Shown here one piece after another: positions 57,050-64,000 of a DNA stretch of 64,000 nt. The translations under genes and the position numbers were made by a program. Numbering within the stretch: position 1 is the first letter of the stretch; the number at the start of each line of letters is the position of its first letter. The notes below the pieces were generated by a model. That model was not told where the DNA came from. It was given only the letters and a program-made list of their open reading frames with translations, and made no database searches. The stretch is from a virus: positions 1 to 64,000 of the IMG/VR virus record IMGVR_UViG_3300020177_001482. One strand, given 5' to 3'.

Positions 57050-57843
57050 TATCTGTCTCCTATCAGTTTGTTAAAAGTTGGTAACATTAATTTTACAGCA
57101 TCTTGGTGTGCCTCGTCAAGTGGATGTGTGGTGCCACGTGGATAGTCATTCAAAAGTGCCCATTGATTGAAACCCATCATCCTCTCTCCAAAACTATACC
57201 ATTTGGTAAAATCAATCTCACCATGCAATGCCTTCATTAAAGGATCCTGGTCTTTGTGTTGTTTCAATTCGTCATAAAACAAGGTATTGTCTGCCAGTGT
57301 GAACATGTATGGTATTTGTTTCTTCTCCAGAATATTCTGCAACCAGATTATGCTCTTCCAACTGAGGTAGGTCTCATGGTACGGGTTGGCCGCATATTTG
57401 TATATGGCCTCGGCAAAAGGTTTTACCCCAGATTCTAGCATGTTGTTTTGTCTGGTTTTCCATTGCTCCTGCTGTGTCTCTGATCCCTGTATAGTCCTGA
57501 ATGCTTCCTCGTTTCCCCTTGTCGTGTCCCATGGTGAGATACTTGTCCACCTTGTGTCCTCTAACATTCCATTCATGGGCATGGCCCAATCATAACGTGA
57601 GAGAAAACTCCACATGACCAGCACACAATCAACGTCTCTGTTCTGTGACACCGCCTTGAATGTCCTACGAGCTATAGCACTGTTGCCTGCTCCACCAGAC
57701 GCAGTGCATATGTAGTCATCGTGTGTTGCTTCTGTGAGCCTGTAGGCCCATGCCTTCTTGGATGGTGTCTTGCCGCCCACATCATCCGAGAGTTCATTCC
57801 CTAGCGTGAAACTGCAACCTCCTATAATTACTTTCTTACTCAT
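57049..57843 (-). CDS. SGNH/GDSL-like hydrolase
   Basis: 264 residues. Block I IIGGCSFTLGNE places the likely Ser nucleophile at residue 11; block II-like TASGGAGNSAIARR; a Trp-Ser strand VLVMWSFLSRYD; and the C-terminal THPLDEAHQ supplies the Asp-x-x-His. This matches the phage-type SGNH family, which may act as an acetyl- or acyl-esterase or acyltransferase. Overlaps a radical SAM gene by eight bases. Another such protein is found at 62929, also alongside radical SAM genes. Confidence 0.8.
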   Translation of the reverse strand: MSKKVIIGGCSFTLGNELSDDVGGKTPSKKAWAYRLTEATHDDYICTASGGAGNSAIARRTFKAVSQNRDVDCVLVMWSFLSRYDWAMPMNGMLEDTRWTSISPWDTTRGNEEAFRTIQGSETQQEQWKTRQNNMLESGVKPFAEAIYKYAANPYHETYLSWKSIIWLQNILEKKQIPYMFTLADNTLFYDELKQHKDQDPLMKALHGEIDFTKWYSFGERMMGFNQWALLNDYPRGTTHPLDEAHQDAVKLMLPTFNKLIGDR

Positions 57844-59017
57844 ATATCCTCAGTATGTTATTTAAAAGTGGAAACATGTCTCCAAAATTTTCCTTCCGGT
57901 ACTTGTCTGTCTGTAATATCCTCGCTTTACGTTGTTCTCTGATCTCTGGTGTGTCCCTATCAGCGGCGTTCATGAAACGTATGCTGGGCTGATAATCAGT
58001 CAGCATGTGATACCTGTCTGTAACTATGTCCTTGACCTGTCGTGGCAGTGTTTGAATATTAAACACATCTGGATCAAAGCAAGTGTTTACGTAAAAAAAA
58101 TTGGGTTGAAACTGTGCCACCCATAACGCTATCTTGGCCCAGTTAAACACATTGAATATTGATACTGTTGAACATATCTGGAAGTCCATGTTAGGTGTTT
58201 TCATTTCTTTGAACTTGACAAGATTTCCATTTACCTCCCTCCAATTGGCAGGATGCCTCTGGTATTCGAAAGGTTCTCCAACGTCATCGATGCTGAACGC
58301 TACTTCTACGTGTTTAAAATAACTCCAAAGATCGAAAATATCTTGCGGTGGCAACTGTGTACCGTTAGTGTTATAATGAATGTCAATGTTCCTTGCATAT
58401 CCCTTTTCAACACAATGCATCAGGATCTTAAAGTGATCCTTAATCATGAACGGTTCTCCGCCCGTGAATTCGAAGTACTCAACATGCTTGAGATCATCCT
58501 GCAACTCCTCGAAGAACTGTGGATTGCGTTTTGGCCATCCACCTTCCTTGAGTTGCATCCTTGCTAGTGGGTTATCTCCACCCTTGGCCGTCTCATAATC
58601 TATTTCCTCCTGTGCCCACTTGCTGGAACTCCAGGAACCGCATATCCTACACTTTAAATTACACACGTTGCCTAACTTAAAATCAATAAATTTCAGCGTT
58701 GGCTCGTTATTAGGTGTCCAGTCTGTAAGACTAGTCTTCATCTTGTACAGTGAATTTTGTCTTTTACTTGTCTTTCCTGCATTTTCTTCTTGCCAACAAC
58801 TTTGACACCCTTTAGGACGTTCACCGTTACGGAACTGCTCACGTAAATTTTCCATATATGCATTGTCTTGAATTGACTTAAGACTCTGTTCGAACACTTT
58901 GACATCAGGTACACTTCCTTTGTATAGACAGCATGGAGATGCTCCACCGTTAACATCAACCTCAAGATGTGTCCAAGGTAGCGGACACACATTTGATTTT
59001 ATATACTTGTCCACCAT
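57836..59017 (-). CDS. Radical SAM enzyme with N-terminal twitch-like Cys domain (1)
   Basis: 393 residues. N-terminal cysteines: CPLPWTHLEV (Cys11), ASPCCLYKG (Cys29/30), CQSCW (Cys71, Cys74). The radical SAM motif is VCNLKCRIC (Cys119, Cys123, Cys126), followed by FTGGEPFM. The arrangement of a Cys-rich region before the SAM domain fits the twitch-domain radical SAM proteins. The C-terminal end GDMFPLLNNILRIYE is shared in style with the paralogues. Substrate unknown; related SPASM/twitch enzymes modify peptides or sugars. Confidence 0.9.
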   Translation of the reverse strand: MVDKYIKSNVCPLPWTHLEVDVNGGASPCCLYKGSVPDVKVFEQSLKSIQDNAYMENLREQFRNGERPKGCQSCWQEENAGKTSKRQNSLYKMKTSLTDWTPNNEPTLKFIDFKLGNVCNLKCRICGSWSSSKWAQEEIDYETAKGGDNPLARMQLKEGGWPKRNPQFFEELQDDLKHVEYFEFTGGEPFMIKDHFKILMHCVEKGYARNIDIHYNTNGTQLPPQDIFDLWSYFKHVEVAFSIDDVGEPFEYQRHPANWREVNGNLVKFKEMKTPNMDFQICSTVSIFNVFNWAKIALWVAQFQPNFFYVNTCFDPDVFNIQTLPRQVKDIVTDRYHMLTDYQPSIRFMNAADRDTPEIREQRKARILQTDKYRKENFGDMFPLLNNILRIYE

Positions 59018-60339
59018 TCGAATGCTCTCTTGTTATTTTGTAAGATTTTAGTTATGTCTGTTCCCCTTATCCTGTCTAACCTTTCGATTTCTGCTTTGCC
59101 TTTTTTTTGTCCTTCTATGTATTTCTCTTTATCGTACACATATTCGTTGTTTCTCTTCTGCTTTTGCATTTCGTCCAACTGTGAAAAAAAATTCCTTAAA
59201 TTTTTATTTTTATACTTGATAGTTTTTTCTCTCACATCATCAATAATCTCAGACATTATGTCATATGGCATGAACAATGGTGCTATGGCATTATCATGTG
59301 AGAAATTGAATACTTGTTTTGTCAATAATTCTATCCCTAGGTCGTTGCTTAGGTGAACCATGTTTTCAAGGTCAAAAAGTCCAGGCAGTGTTATAGTGAG
59401 GTCCAACTGCATACGTTTGTAATCGTGGTTATTGTCACAAAACTGTAGACCGTATTTGATGTTGTCCAACCATTCATTATACTTGAGACCTGTTCTAATA
59501 TATTCTCCAATCTCACCTGTGCCGTCTATAGATGCACATATCTGGAATTTTGGGAAATACTTTAGTAAGTCATCAAAAAGATTCTTGCCATAAAAATTTA
59601 TCCTACTCATGTTAGAATTGTATCTCGCTAACACCTTGTCTGCATATCCTAGTTCCTTAATTCTTTCCATTGCTGTCCAATGTATTTTCCACATCAGAGG
59701 TTCGCCTCCACACCAGTACAATTCAGTAATTCTTTTTTGTTCTACTGCTTCTACAAATTCTTTAACAATCTGTTGATCATGAAACTTTTGCAACTTCTCT
59801 TTGATATCTTTTCTACCCCATATCCTATAGTGTTCATAATCGCCTTTTCCGTGTTTTTTATTCTCGGTCTCCCATGTGCTTGATAACATGTCTCCACACA
59901 TTCTACAACTGAAGTTGCAAAGGTTAGAGAACCTATAATCAAAACTTTCAACTTTCATCGTTGTTACACCTGTGGCGTCTGTGCTGTCAAATGCTTCGTT
60001 GATTTTGTTTTTATACAACCAATTGAAATGTTGTCTGTATACTTGTTCATTCAACAATTTGTAATTGCACACAGCACATTGAGGTATCTCCTCACCTGCT
60101 AACAGTTTAAGCCTTACACTTTTCATGTAGTCCGAGTTCCAATGTTGTTCCAAAGTCGTAAGATTCAATTTATCGTTATGACCTTTTGGATCAATAGTAT
60201 CAATATACTGCTTGAAGTTTTCACTAGATTCACGTGAACTACAACACAACCTACGCTCCATTTGTGGCGACAAGTATGTGTGTGTCCATGGAGCCATGCA
60301 AAAAGTCTTGTTTCCTTCGTTTGGTTTAATCCTTTTCAT
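58999..60339 (-). CDS. Radical SAM enzyme with N-terminal twitch-like Cys domain (2)
   Basis: 446 residues from the ATG at 60339, which has GGAG four bases upstream; an upstream ATG at 60381 would overlap the next gene by 56 bases. N-terminal cysteines at FCMAPWTH (Cys14), LCCSSR (Cys32/33) and CAVCNY (Cys88, Cys91). Radical SAM motif LCNFSCRMC (Cys141, Cys145, Cys148), then WCGGEPLMW. Overlaps both radical SAM neighbours, so they are made from one mRNA. More AT-rich than paralogue 1. Substrate unknown. Confidence 0.9.
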   Translation of the reverse strand: MKRIKPNEGNKTFCMAPWTHTYLSPQMERRLCCSSRESSENFKQYIDTIDPKGHNDKLNLTTLEQHWNSDYMKSVRLKLLAGEEIPQCAVCNYKLLNEQVYRQHFNWLYKNKINEAFDSTDATGVTTMKVESFDYRFSNLCNFSCRMCGDMLSSTWETENKKHGKGDYEHYRIWGRKDIKEKLQKFHDQQIVKEFVEAVEQKRITELYWCGGEPLMWKIHWTAMERIKELGYADKVLARYNSNMSRINFYGKNLFDDLLKYFPKFQICASIDGTGEIGEYIRTGLKYNEWLDNIKYGLQFCDNNHDYKRMQLDLTITLPGLFDLENMVHLSNDLGIELLTKQVFNFSHDNAIAPLFMPYDIMSEIIDDVREKTIKYKNKNLRNFFSQLDEMQKQKRNNEYVYDKEKYIEGQKKGKAEIERLDRIRGTDITKILQNNKRAFEWWTSI

Positions 60340-61609
60340 ATAACTCCGTGAGTTCTGGGAATACATCGAGAATATTTTCATCCCTGATCACATCCAATTT
60401 ATTCATTGCTTGTCTGAACTGTGGCAGGTCTTTACTGTTGTCCCTTCTCATCATGTAATCTATGCCTGATTCAAATCCTTTGGTTGCCCTAGTGAGACTA
60501 TCTAGAGGACGTAACCATTCAATATGTTTTTGATACTTTTCTTTCACCTTGTCTTTGAACGTTTCAGGCAACAGGTCAATTCTTTGTGCATAAGGAAACT
60601 GTAACAAATTGAAGTTAAAATCCTGTGGTTTTAGCAATCCTTGATCTACCCAATTTCTATGGAAGTCAGGAATGTGTAGGGCATTTATAAGTCCAACTGT
60701 AGAACTGATATAAAAGTCAACCTGTGGGCACACCTCTAACATCCTCTTTCTGTTAGCAACAATATCATTCCACACAGTTCCTTTACGCATGAACTCTCCA
60801 CGTTTGCCTTCTGCATCTAGGCTGGCACCTATTGACACGGAATCAAACTTATTCCAAAGTTCAAGTACATCTATGTCCTTAAATTTTGTTTTAGTAAAAT
60901 TCGTGTTGTAAATTAATCTTACGTGGTACATTTTACGCTTGTCTAATTCTTTCAATATCCTATAGTGCTCTTCCATTATTATTGGTTCACCACCAGCAAA
61001 ATAAAATTGTTCTACATGCTCAAACTGATCTAACATCTGTTCCCATATGTCGTCACTGCTCCGTCCCACTTTCATTATCTTTGCATGGTTAGGAGGAGAA
61101 CCTGTGAGTTTCTTGTGGTCTTCATACCAGTTACTACTGAACCATGTTCCGCAACTCCTACAGGCCAGGTTACATAGGTTACTAAATCTTATATCCCAAT
61201 ACTTGATAACAAAATCTGCTGTGCCGTCTGCCTGTGTGTTTTCAACCATTCCAATATTGTGTCCGAAGTGTTTGTTAGAGCTCAGTCGCAGGCTAAAAAA
61301 TCCTGACTTCTCTTGGTCGTAACATTTAGAACAGTGTTTGCTGGCCTTGTTTGCCAGCATGTTCTTTCTGATGCCTTTCATCTCCTCGTTGTTGAATACT
61401 TCTGCCATGGAATTCTTGTTGAGATCACCTACTGGATATTTGTCCAATGCAAAACAACAAGGATACGCTCTACCGTCAGGGAAAGCATGTATGTGCAACC
61501 ATGGCATCATACAGAACGTGTCACTGTCTATCAACAACCCCTTTTCTTTGGACGTCATGTCTTTGATCTTTAGTTTCTCGGGCTCTTTGGCCCCATAATC
61601 ATAGGCCAC
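60326..61609 (-). CDS. Radical SAM enzyme with N-terminal twitch-like Cys domain (3), GTG start
   Basis: 427 residues starting at GTG 61609, with AGGAG nine bases upstream. N-terminal cysteines at FCMMPWLHIH (Cys33), YPCCFALD (Cys51/52) and CSKCYDQE (Cys93, Cys96). Radical SAM motif LCNLACRSC (Cys146, Cys150, Cys153), then FAGGEPIIM. The C-terminal ENILDVFPELTELYE matches the F-x-x-x-F-P-E ending of its paralogues. Substrate unknown. Confidence 0.9.
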   Translation of the reverse strand: MAYDYGAKEPEKLKIKDMTSKEKGLLIDSDTFCMMPWLHIHAFPDGRAYPCCFALDKYPVGDLNKNSMAEVFNNEEMKGIRKNMLANKASKHCSKCYDQEKSGFFSLRLSSNKHFGHNIGMVENTQADGTADFVIKYWDIRFSNLCNLACRSCGTWFSSNWYEDHKKLTGSPPNHAKIMKVGRSSDDIWEQMLDQFEHVEQFYFAGGEPIIMEEHYRILKELDKRKMYHVRLIYNTNFTKTKFKDIDVLELWNKFDSVSIGASLDAEGKRGEFMRKGTVWNDIVANRKRMLEVCPQVDFYISSTVGLINALHIPDFHRNWVDQGLLKPQDFNFNLLQFPYAQRIDLLPETFKDKVKEKYQKHIEWLRPLDSLTRATKGFESGIDYMMRRDNSKDLPQFRQAMNKLDVIRDENILDVFPELTELYEKD

Positions 61610-62942
61610 GGTACCACTCTCCTATAATTGGGAAAGTCTTTTCAAAGTCCTTGCCTGATCGTTTGTCGTACTGACTGTAGAATTCCTTGAAGTCTTTCTG
61701 TAGTTTGCTCTGTTCGGCCGCATCCGCATGCGGTGTTTTCACAACATCAAGGTAGTCGATTAATCTCTGTGTTTGATCTATTTCCATGCTCTCCAACCAT
61801 CTGTTATTATTAGTTAAGAACTTTACCAAACCACCCTTAAATTTATTTCTAAGTTCATCTGGCAGTACAAGGGGTGACTGAAAACTAGGGAACCGCAATA
61901 TATTGAGTGTGAAATTGATTGTTGGTCCGTATACTTTGCTCGCACTCTTGAACCAAACCATCTTCTCTAAAAACTCAGGCAGTGTTTCTAAACACAAAGC
62001 ATTTATGGTTGCCATGTTGTGTATTTCAGAAGGTACTTTGTCCACCATCATGTGTAAAAGGTTAGAATGCCATGTTCCAAAGTCCAATCCATCTCTGATG
62101 TATTCTGCCTGTTGAAACGTTGCTTCGCAACTTGTGTACAAATGAAAGTTCTTGAACCCTTTCAGTTTCGTTTTGAATCTATCTATAATGCTTTGTTTCG
62201 CTCCTAGATTAGAGTTGATAGCAATACGCATGTCTGGGTTTATTTTGTCCCCCTGTGTTTCTATCCAATCCAACAACCTCCATAAGTTAGGAGACATCAT
62301 TGGCTCTCCACCCGTGATCCTTAATTCATCCAAACTCTTGTGCAGATCCGATTCCCACCACTTGTAGAATGCCTCGATGTATGGATTTGTCTCGTCCTTT
62401 TTATATGGTTCCGCTGAATCGTGTGCATGGGTGAAATGGTTACGTCCGTCTGACTTCAATCCTGTGTATGGCCCTTGTCTTTTGATGTTGTTTGCCCACG
62501 TAGAACTGAATTGAGGATTACAATACGTACAGGCAAAATTACATGTCCTGTCAAATGCAATCTCAAGTGTTTTCAAATTAACATTATCCTTATAAGGTGA
62601 TTCATATGCATTTTGTAGATCATCATTGGTGAATATCTTAGATTTATATACCCTGTCGCTTATGTTGTCTCTGCCAACATCTTCTATCTTCCAGCAGTAC
62701 TCACATCCTGCAGGCCTCTCACCACACTGCATCTGTCTTCGTTGTTCTTTCTTTTGTCTTGTGTTGTGTATCGCACTTGGGTTTGTTTTTATCTCTTCGA
62801 GGTCAATCTTGTGTGGTAGTGGATGATGACAACTTGTGGTCATTCCACTGCCTAACCATATTGTAGCATTATACCACTTGGCTCCACAGAAACTTGCACT
62901 CTTTGGATCTAGTATTTGTTTTTTATATTCAAGATCGTCCAT
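61599..62942 (-). CDS. Radical SAM enzyme with N-terminal twitch-like Cys domain (4)
   Basis: 447 residues. N-terminal cysteines differ somewhat: FCGAKWYNATI (Cys19), TSCHHPLPHK (Cys38, plus two His) and CEYCWKIED (Cys80, Cys83). Radical SAM motif TCNFACTYC (Cys134, Cys138, Cys141), then ITGGEPMMSPN. C-terminus FEKTFPIIGEWYRGL. The W-N-A-T-I-W segment and the GEPMM loop set it apart from the other three, so it may act on a different substrate or at a different step. Overlaps the SGNH gene by 14 bases. Confidence 0.9.
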   Translation of the reverse strand: MDDLEYKKQILDPKSASFCGAKWYNATIWLGSGMTTSCHHPLPHKIDLEEIKTNPSAIHNTRQKKEQRRQMQCGERPAGCEYCWKIEDVGRDNISDRVYKSKIFTNDDLQNAYESPYKDNVNLKTLEIAFDRTCNFACTYCNPQFSSTWANNIKRQGPYTGLKSDGRNHFTHAHDSAEPYKKDETNPYIEAFYKWWESDLHKSLDELRITGGEPMMSPNLWRLLDWIETQGDKINPDMRIAINSNLGAKQSIIDRFKTKLKGFKNFHLYTSCEATFQQAEYIRDGLDFGTWHSNLLHMMVDKVPSEIHNMATINALCLETLPEFLEKMVWFKSASKVYGPTINFTLNILRFPSFQSPLVLPDELRNKFKGGLVKFLTNNNRWLESMEIDQTQRLIDYLDVVKTPHADAAEQSKLQKDFKEFYSQYDKRSGKDFEKTFPIIGEWYRGL

Positions 62943-63669
62943 CTTTTCCTTTGAAGTAGTCTTTTAACTTGTTGTATTCGTCTGTAGGACAAAGTATTTC
63001 ACTCCTAAACATAATGTCCTTGACCCAGTGGTAGTGTGCTATTGGCGGAGGGTGTGATTCGCCTGGCATGTAGTATTCTTTATAATTATCTTGCCCAAAT
63101 TCCCACAATCCTTTTTTGTCTTCATAAAAAATAAACTTTGTCCAGTCTATGTGATTGTACAAAGTTTGTTCACTATTACTGTGGAAATTATGATTTATGA
63201 CATTCTTGTTGAACACCATCATTGTGTATGGTATTCTTTTCTTATCAAGGAATAGTTGTGTCCTTAAAATATGTTCAAGTGTTCTATAACTTTGATGCTG
63301 TTCATTCCAAAAATGTCGTCTAAAATAATCATGCTTGTCGGCAAGTCTATGTCCTCCGAACCAAGTGCTCCATTTGAAATCATCATCCCAGACACGATAG
63401 GTTATACGTCCATCTAAATTATCGACGCCTTCGTCGAGAGTTATCACCTCATACCTGTCGGCTCCGGACCACATAATGTACATGTGTGCGATTTCCCTGT
63501 GTTTCATTGCACTGTTGATCACTGCCCTTGATATTGTTTCGTTCCCGCTGGCCGATCTGCCCTTGTTGAGCATGTGTGACCCACCGTCGAACCATGGGAT
63601 AAATTTAGGCCAGCAATCCCATTTGAATCTTGTGAAACTGCAACCGTGTGCAACTGTAATATCAGGCAT
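62929..63669 (-). CDS. SGNH/GDSL-like hydrolase (2)
   Basis: 246 residues. Block I VAHGCSFTRFKWDCWPKF (Ser11), GRSASGNETISRAV as the second block, YIMWSGADRYEV as the third, and a C-terminal ESHPPPIAHYHW with the catalytic His. Same family as the protein at 57049, with matching G-C-S-F-T and M-W-S patterns. It lies between radical SAM genes and overlaps both, so it is very likely part of the same pathway, for instance removing or adding an acyl group. Confidence 0.8.
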   Translation of the reverse strand: MPDITVAHGCSFTRFKWDCWPKFIPWFDGGSHMLNKGRSASGNETISRAVINSAMKHREIAHMYIMWSGADRYEVITLDEGVDNLDGRITYRVWDDDFKWSTWFGGHRLADKHDYFRRHFWNEQHQSYRTLEHILRTQLFLDKKRIPYTMMVFNKNVINHNFHSNSEQTLYNHIDWTKFIFYEDKKGLWEFGQDNYKEYYMPGESHPPPIAHYHWVKDIMFRSEILCPTDEYNKLKDYFKGKDGRS

Positions 63670-64000
63670 TCATACACTCCTTCCAAAATTCTTCCATTTC
63701 AGGGAACGTGTTCAAGAACCTAGTAGAACGCCTGCGATCGTGTTCGTTAAAAAAAGCGTAAAAGTTTTTTTTATTTTGCGTACTTTCGTCCGCGTTTTCG
63801 CGCCAGTATGCGAGATTCCTCTGCATCTTTTGTATCTCGAAGTCCTTGAATATGTGTAACCCGTTCGACTCGCCGGAATTTAACTGCATGTACTTTATAT
63901 TATCTTCATGTATTGCCTGATACGACTCTGGTAGCAGTGTGATCTGTTGCCATGCGGGTTGACGTAGCAGTGGCACATCGAACCACACCCTCTGGTATGT
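63662..64000 (-). CDS. C-terminal fragment of a probable fifth radical SAM enzyme (cut by window)
   Basis: The frame is open to the window edge, giving about 113 residues; a GTG at 63988 exists but the frame continues beyond it (TYQRVWFDVPLL), so this is probably a truncated view of a longer gene. The end FNEHDRRRSTRFLNTFPEME resembles the C-termini of the four complete radical SAM proteins (for example SQYDKRSGKDFEKTFP in paralogue 4). The CxxxCxxC region would lie outside the window. Overlaps the SGNH gene by eight bases. Confidence 0.6.
   Translation of the reverse strand, partial: TYQRVWFDVPLLRQPAWQQITLLPESYQAIHEDNIKYMQLNSGESNGLHIFKDFEIQKMQRNLAYWRENADESTQNKKNFYAFFNEHDRRRSTRFLNTFPEMEEFWKECMNA

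Noticed and set aside
1-64000. tRNA, rRNA, CRISPR arrays, insertion sequences
   Set aside because: The intergenic gaps are all under about 100 bases and none contains a cloverleaf-like or repeat-spacer pattern; no transposase was recognised.
1-64000. Assignment to a cyanophage or SAR11 phage
   Set aside because: Gene content (gp43, gp45, SNase, deformylase, basic small proteins) fits T4-like marine phages, but there is no photosynthesis gene or host-specific marker to choose a host.

Overview
This window is part of the genome of a tailed double-stranded DNA phage of the T4 superfamily (myovirus type), most likely marine. The evidence is a T4-type family B DNA polymerase (gp43), a sliding clamp (gp45), a RNase H/FEN exonuclease, a DsbA-like DNA-binding protein, and many intergenic copies of the T4 late-promoter core (TATAAATA or a close variant). 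Genes are packed with 1-40 base overlaps. No tRNA, rRNA, insertion sequence or CRISPR array was seen. The host is Gram-negative, judging from an overlapping spanin pair and lipoprotein signals. I cannot name the host; no photosynthesis gene is present in the window.

Layout. (1) 0-8.6 kb, plus strand: M15 endopeptidase, i-spanin and o-spanin, SNase, DUF1353 protein, possible holin, then DnaJ, peptide deformylase and ClpA, and a Thr/Ser-rich virion-like protein. (2) 8.6-13.3 kb: a sigma70-type promoter driving a tiny membrane protein and a 1163-residue lipoprotein subtilase with an autotransporter-like C-terminus. (3) 13.3-24.3 kb: a late-promoter region whose products repeatedly begin with M-[RK]-x-x-[EQ]-[FILV], which resembles the T4 capsid-targeting sequence. 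They include a Cu/Zn superoxide dismutase, a nucleotidyltransferase-HAD fusion, and several small basic Cys-containing proteins. (4) 24.3-30 kb: DsbA-like protein, gp43, a methyltransferase, gp45. (5) 29-41 kb: a 7-deazaguanine set (DpdA/TGT-like enzyme, FolE, QueE, YhhQ-type transporter, possible divergent QueD) mixed with rubrerythrin, peroxiredoxin, a glycosyltransferase, GalE, GMP reductase and a phosphoribosyltransferase. (6) 41-52 kb: AT-rich accessory genes (SGNH-like, PIG-L deacetylase, SDR epimerase), RNase H, and a MoxR-VWA pair. (7) 52-64 kb, minus strand: DegT aminotransferase, carbamoyltransferase, a small beta-barrel candidate, GNAT-like protein, SGNH-like proteins, and four complete radical SAM enzymes plus a probable fifth cut by the window edge.

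How it fits together. The late-promoter genes look like lysis and virion or head-internal proteins. Sigma70-type promoters precede replication, nucleotide and chaperone genes. The deazaguanine genes probably modify phage DNA (or tRNA). The minus-strand block looks like a biosynthetic pathway for an unknown modified sugar, peptide or surface group. The most interesting points are the capsid-targeting-like N-termini, including one on SodC; late promoters placed so close to start codons that leaderless mRNAs are predicted; the radical SAM/SGNH/carbamoyltransferase cluster; and a QueE with a split cysteine motif.
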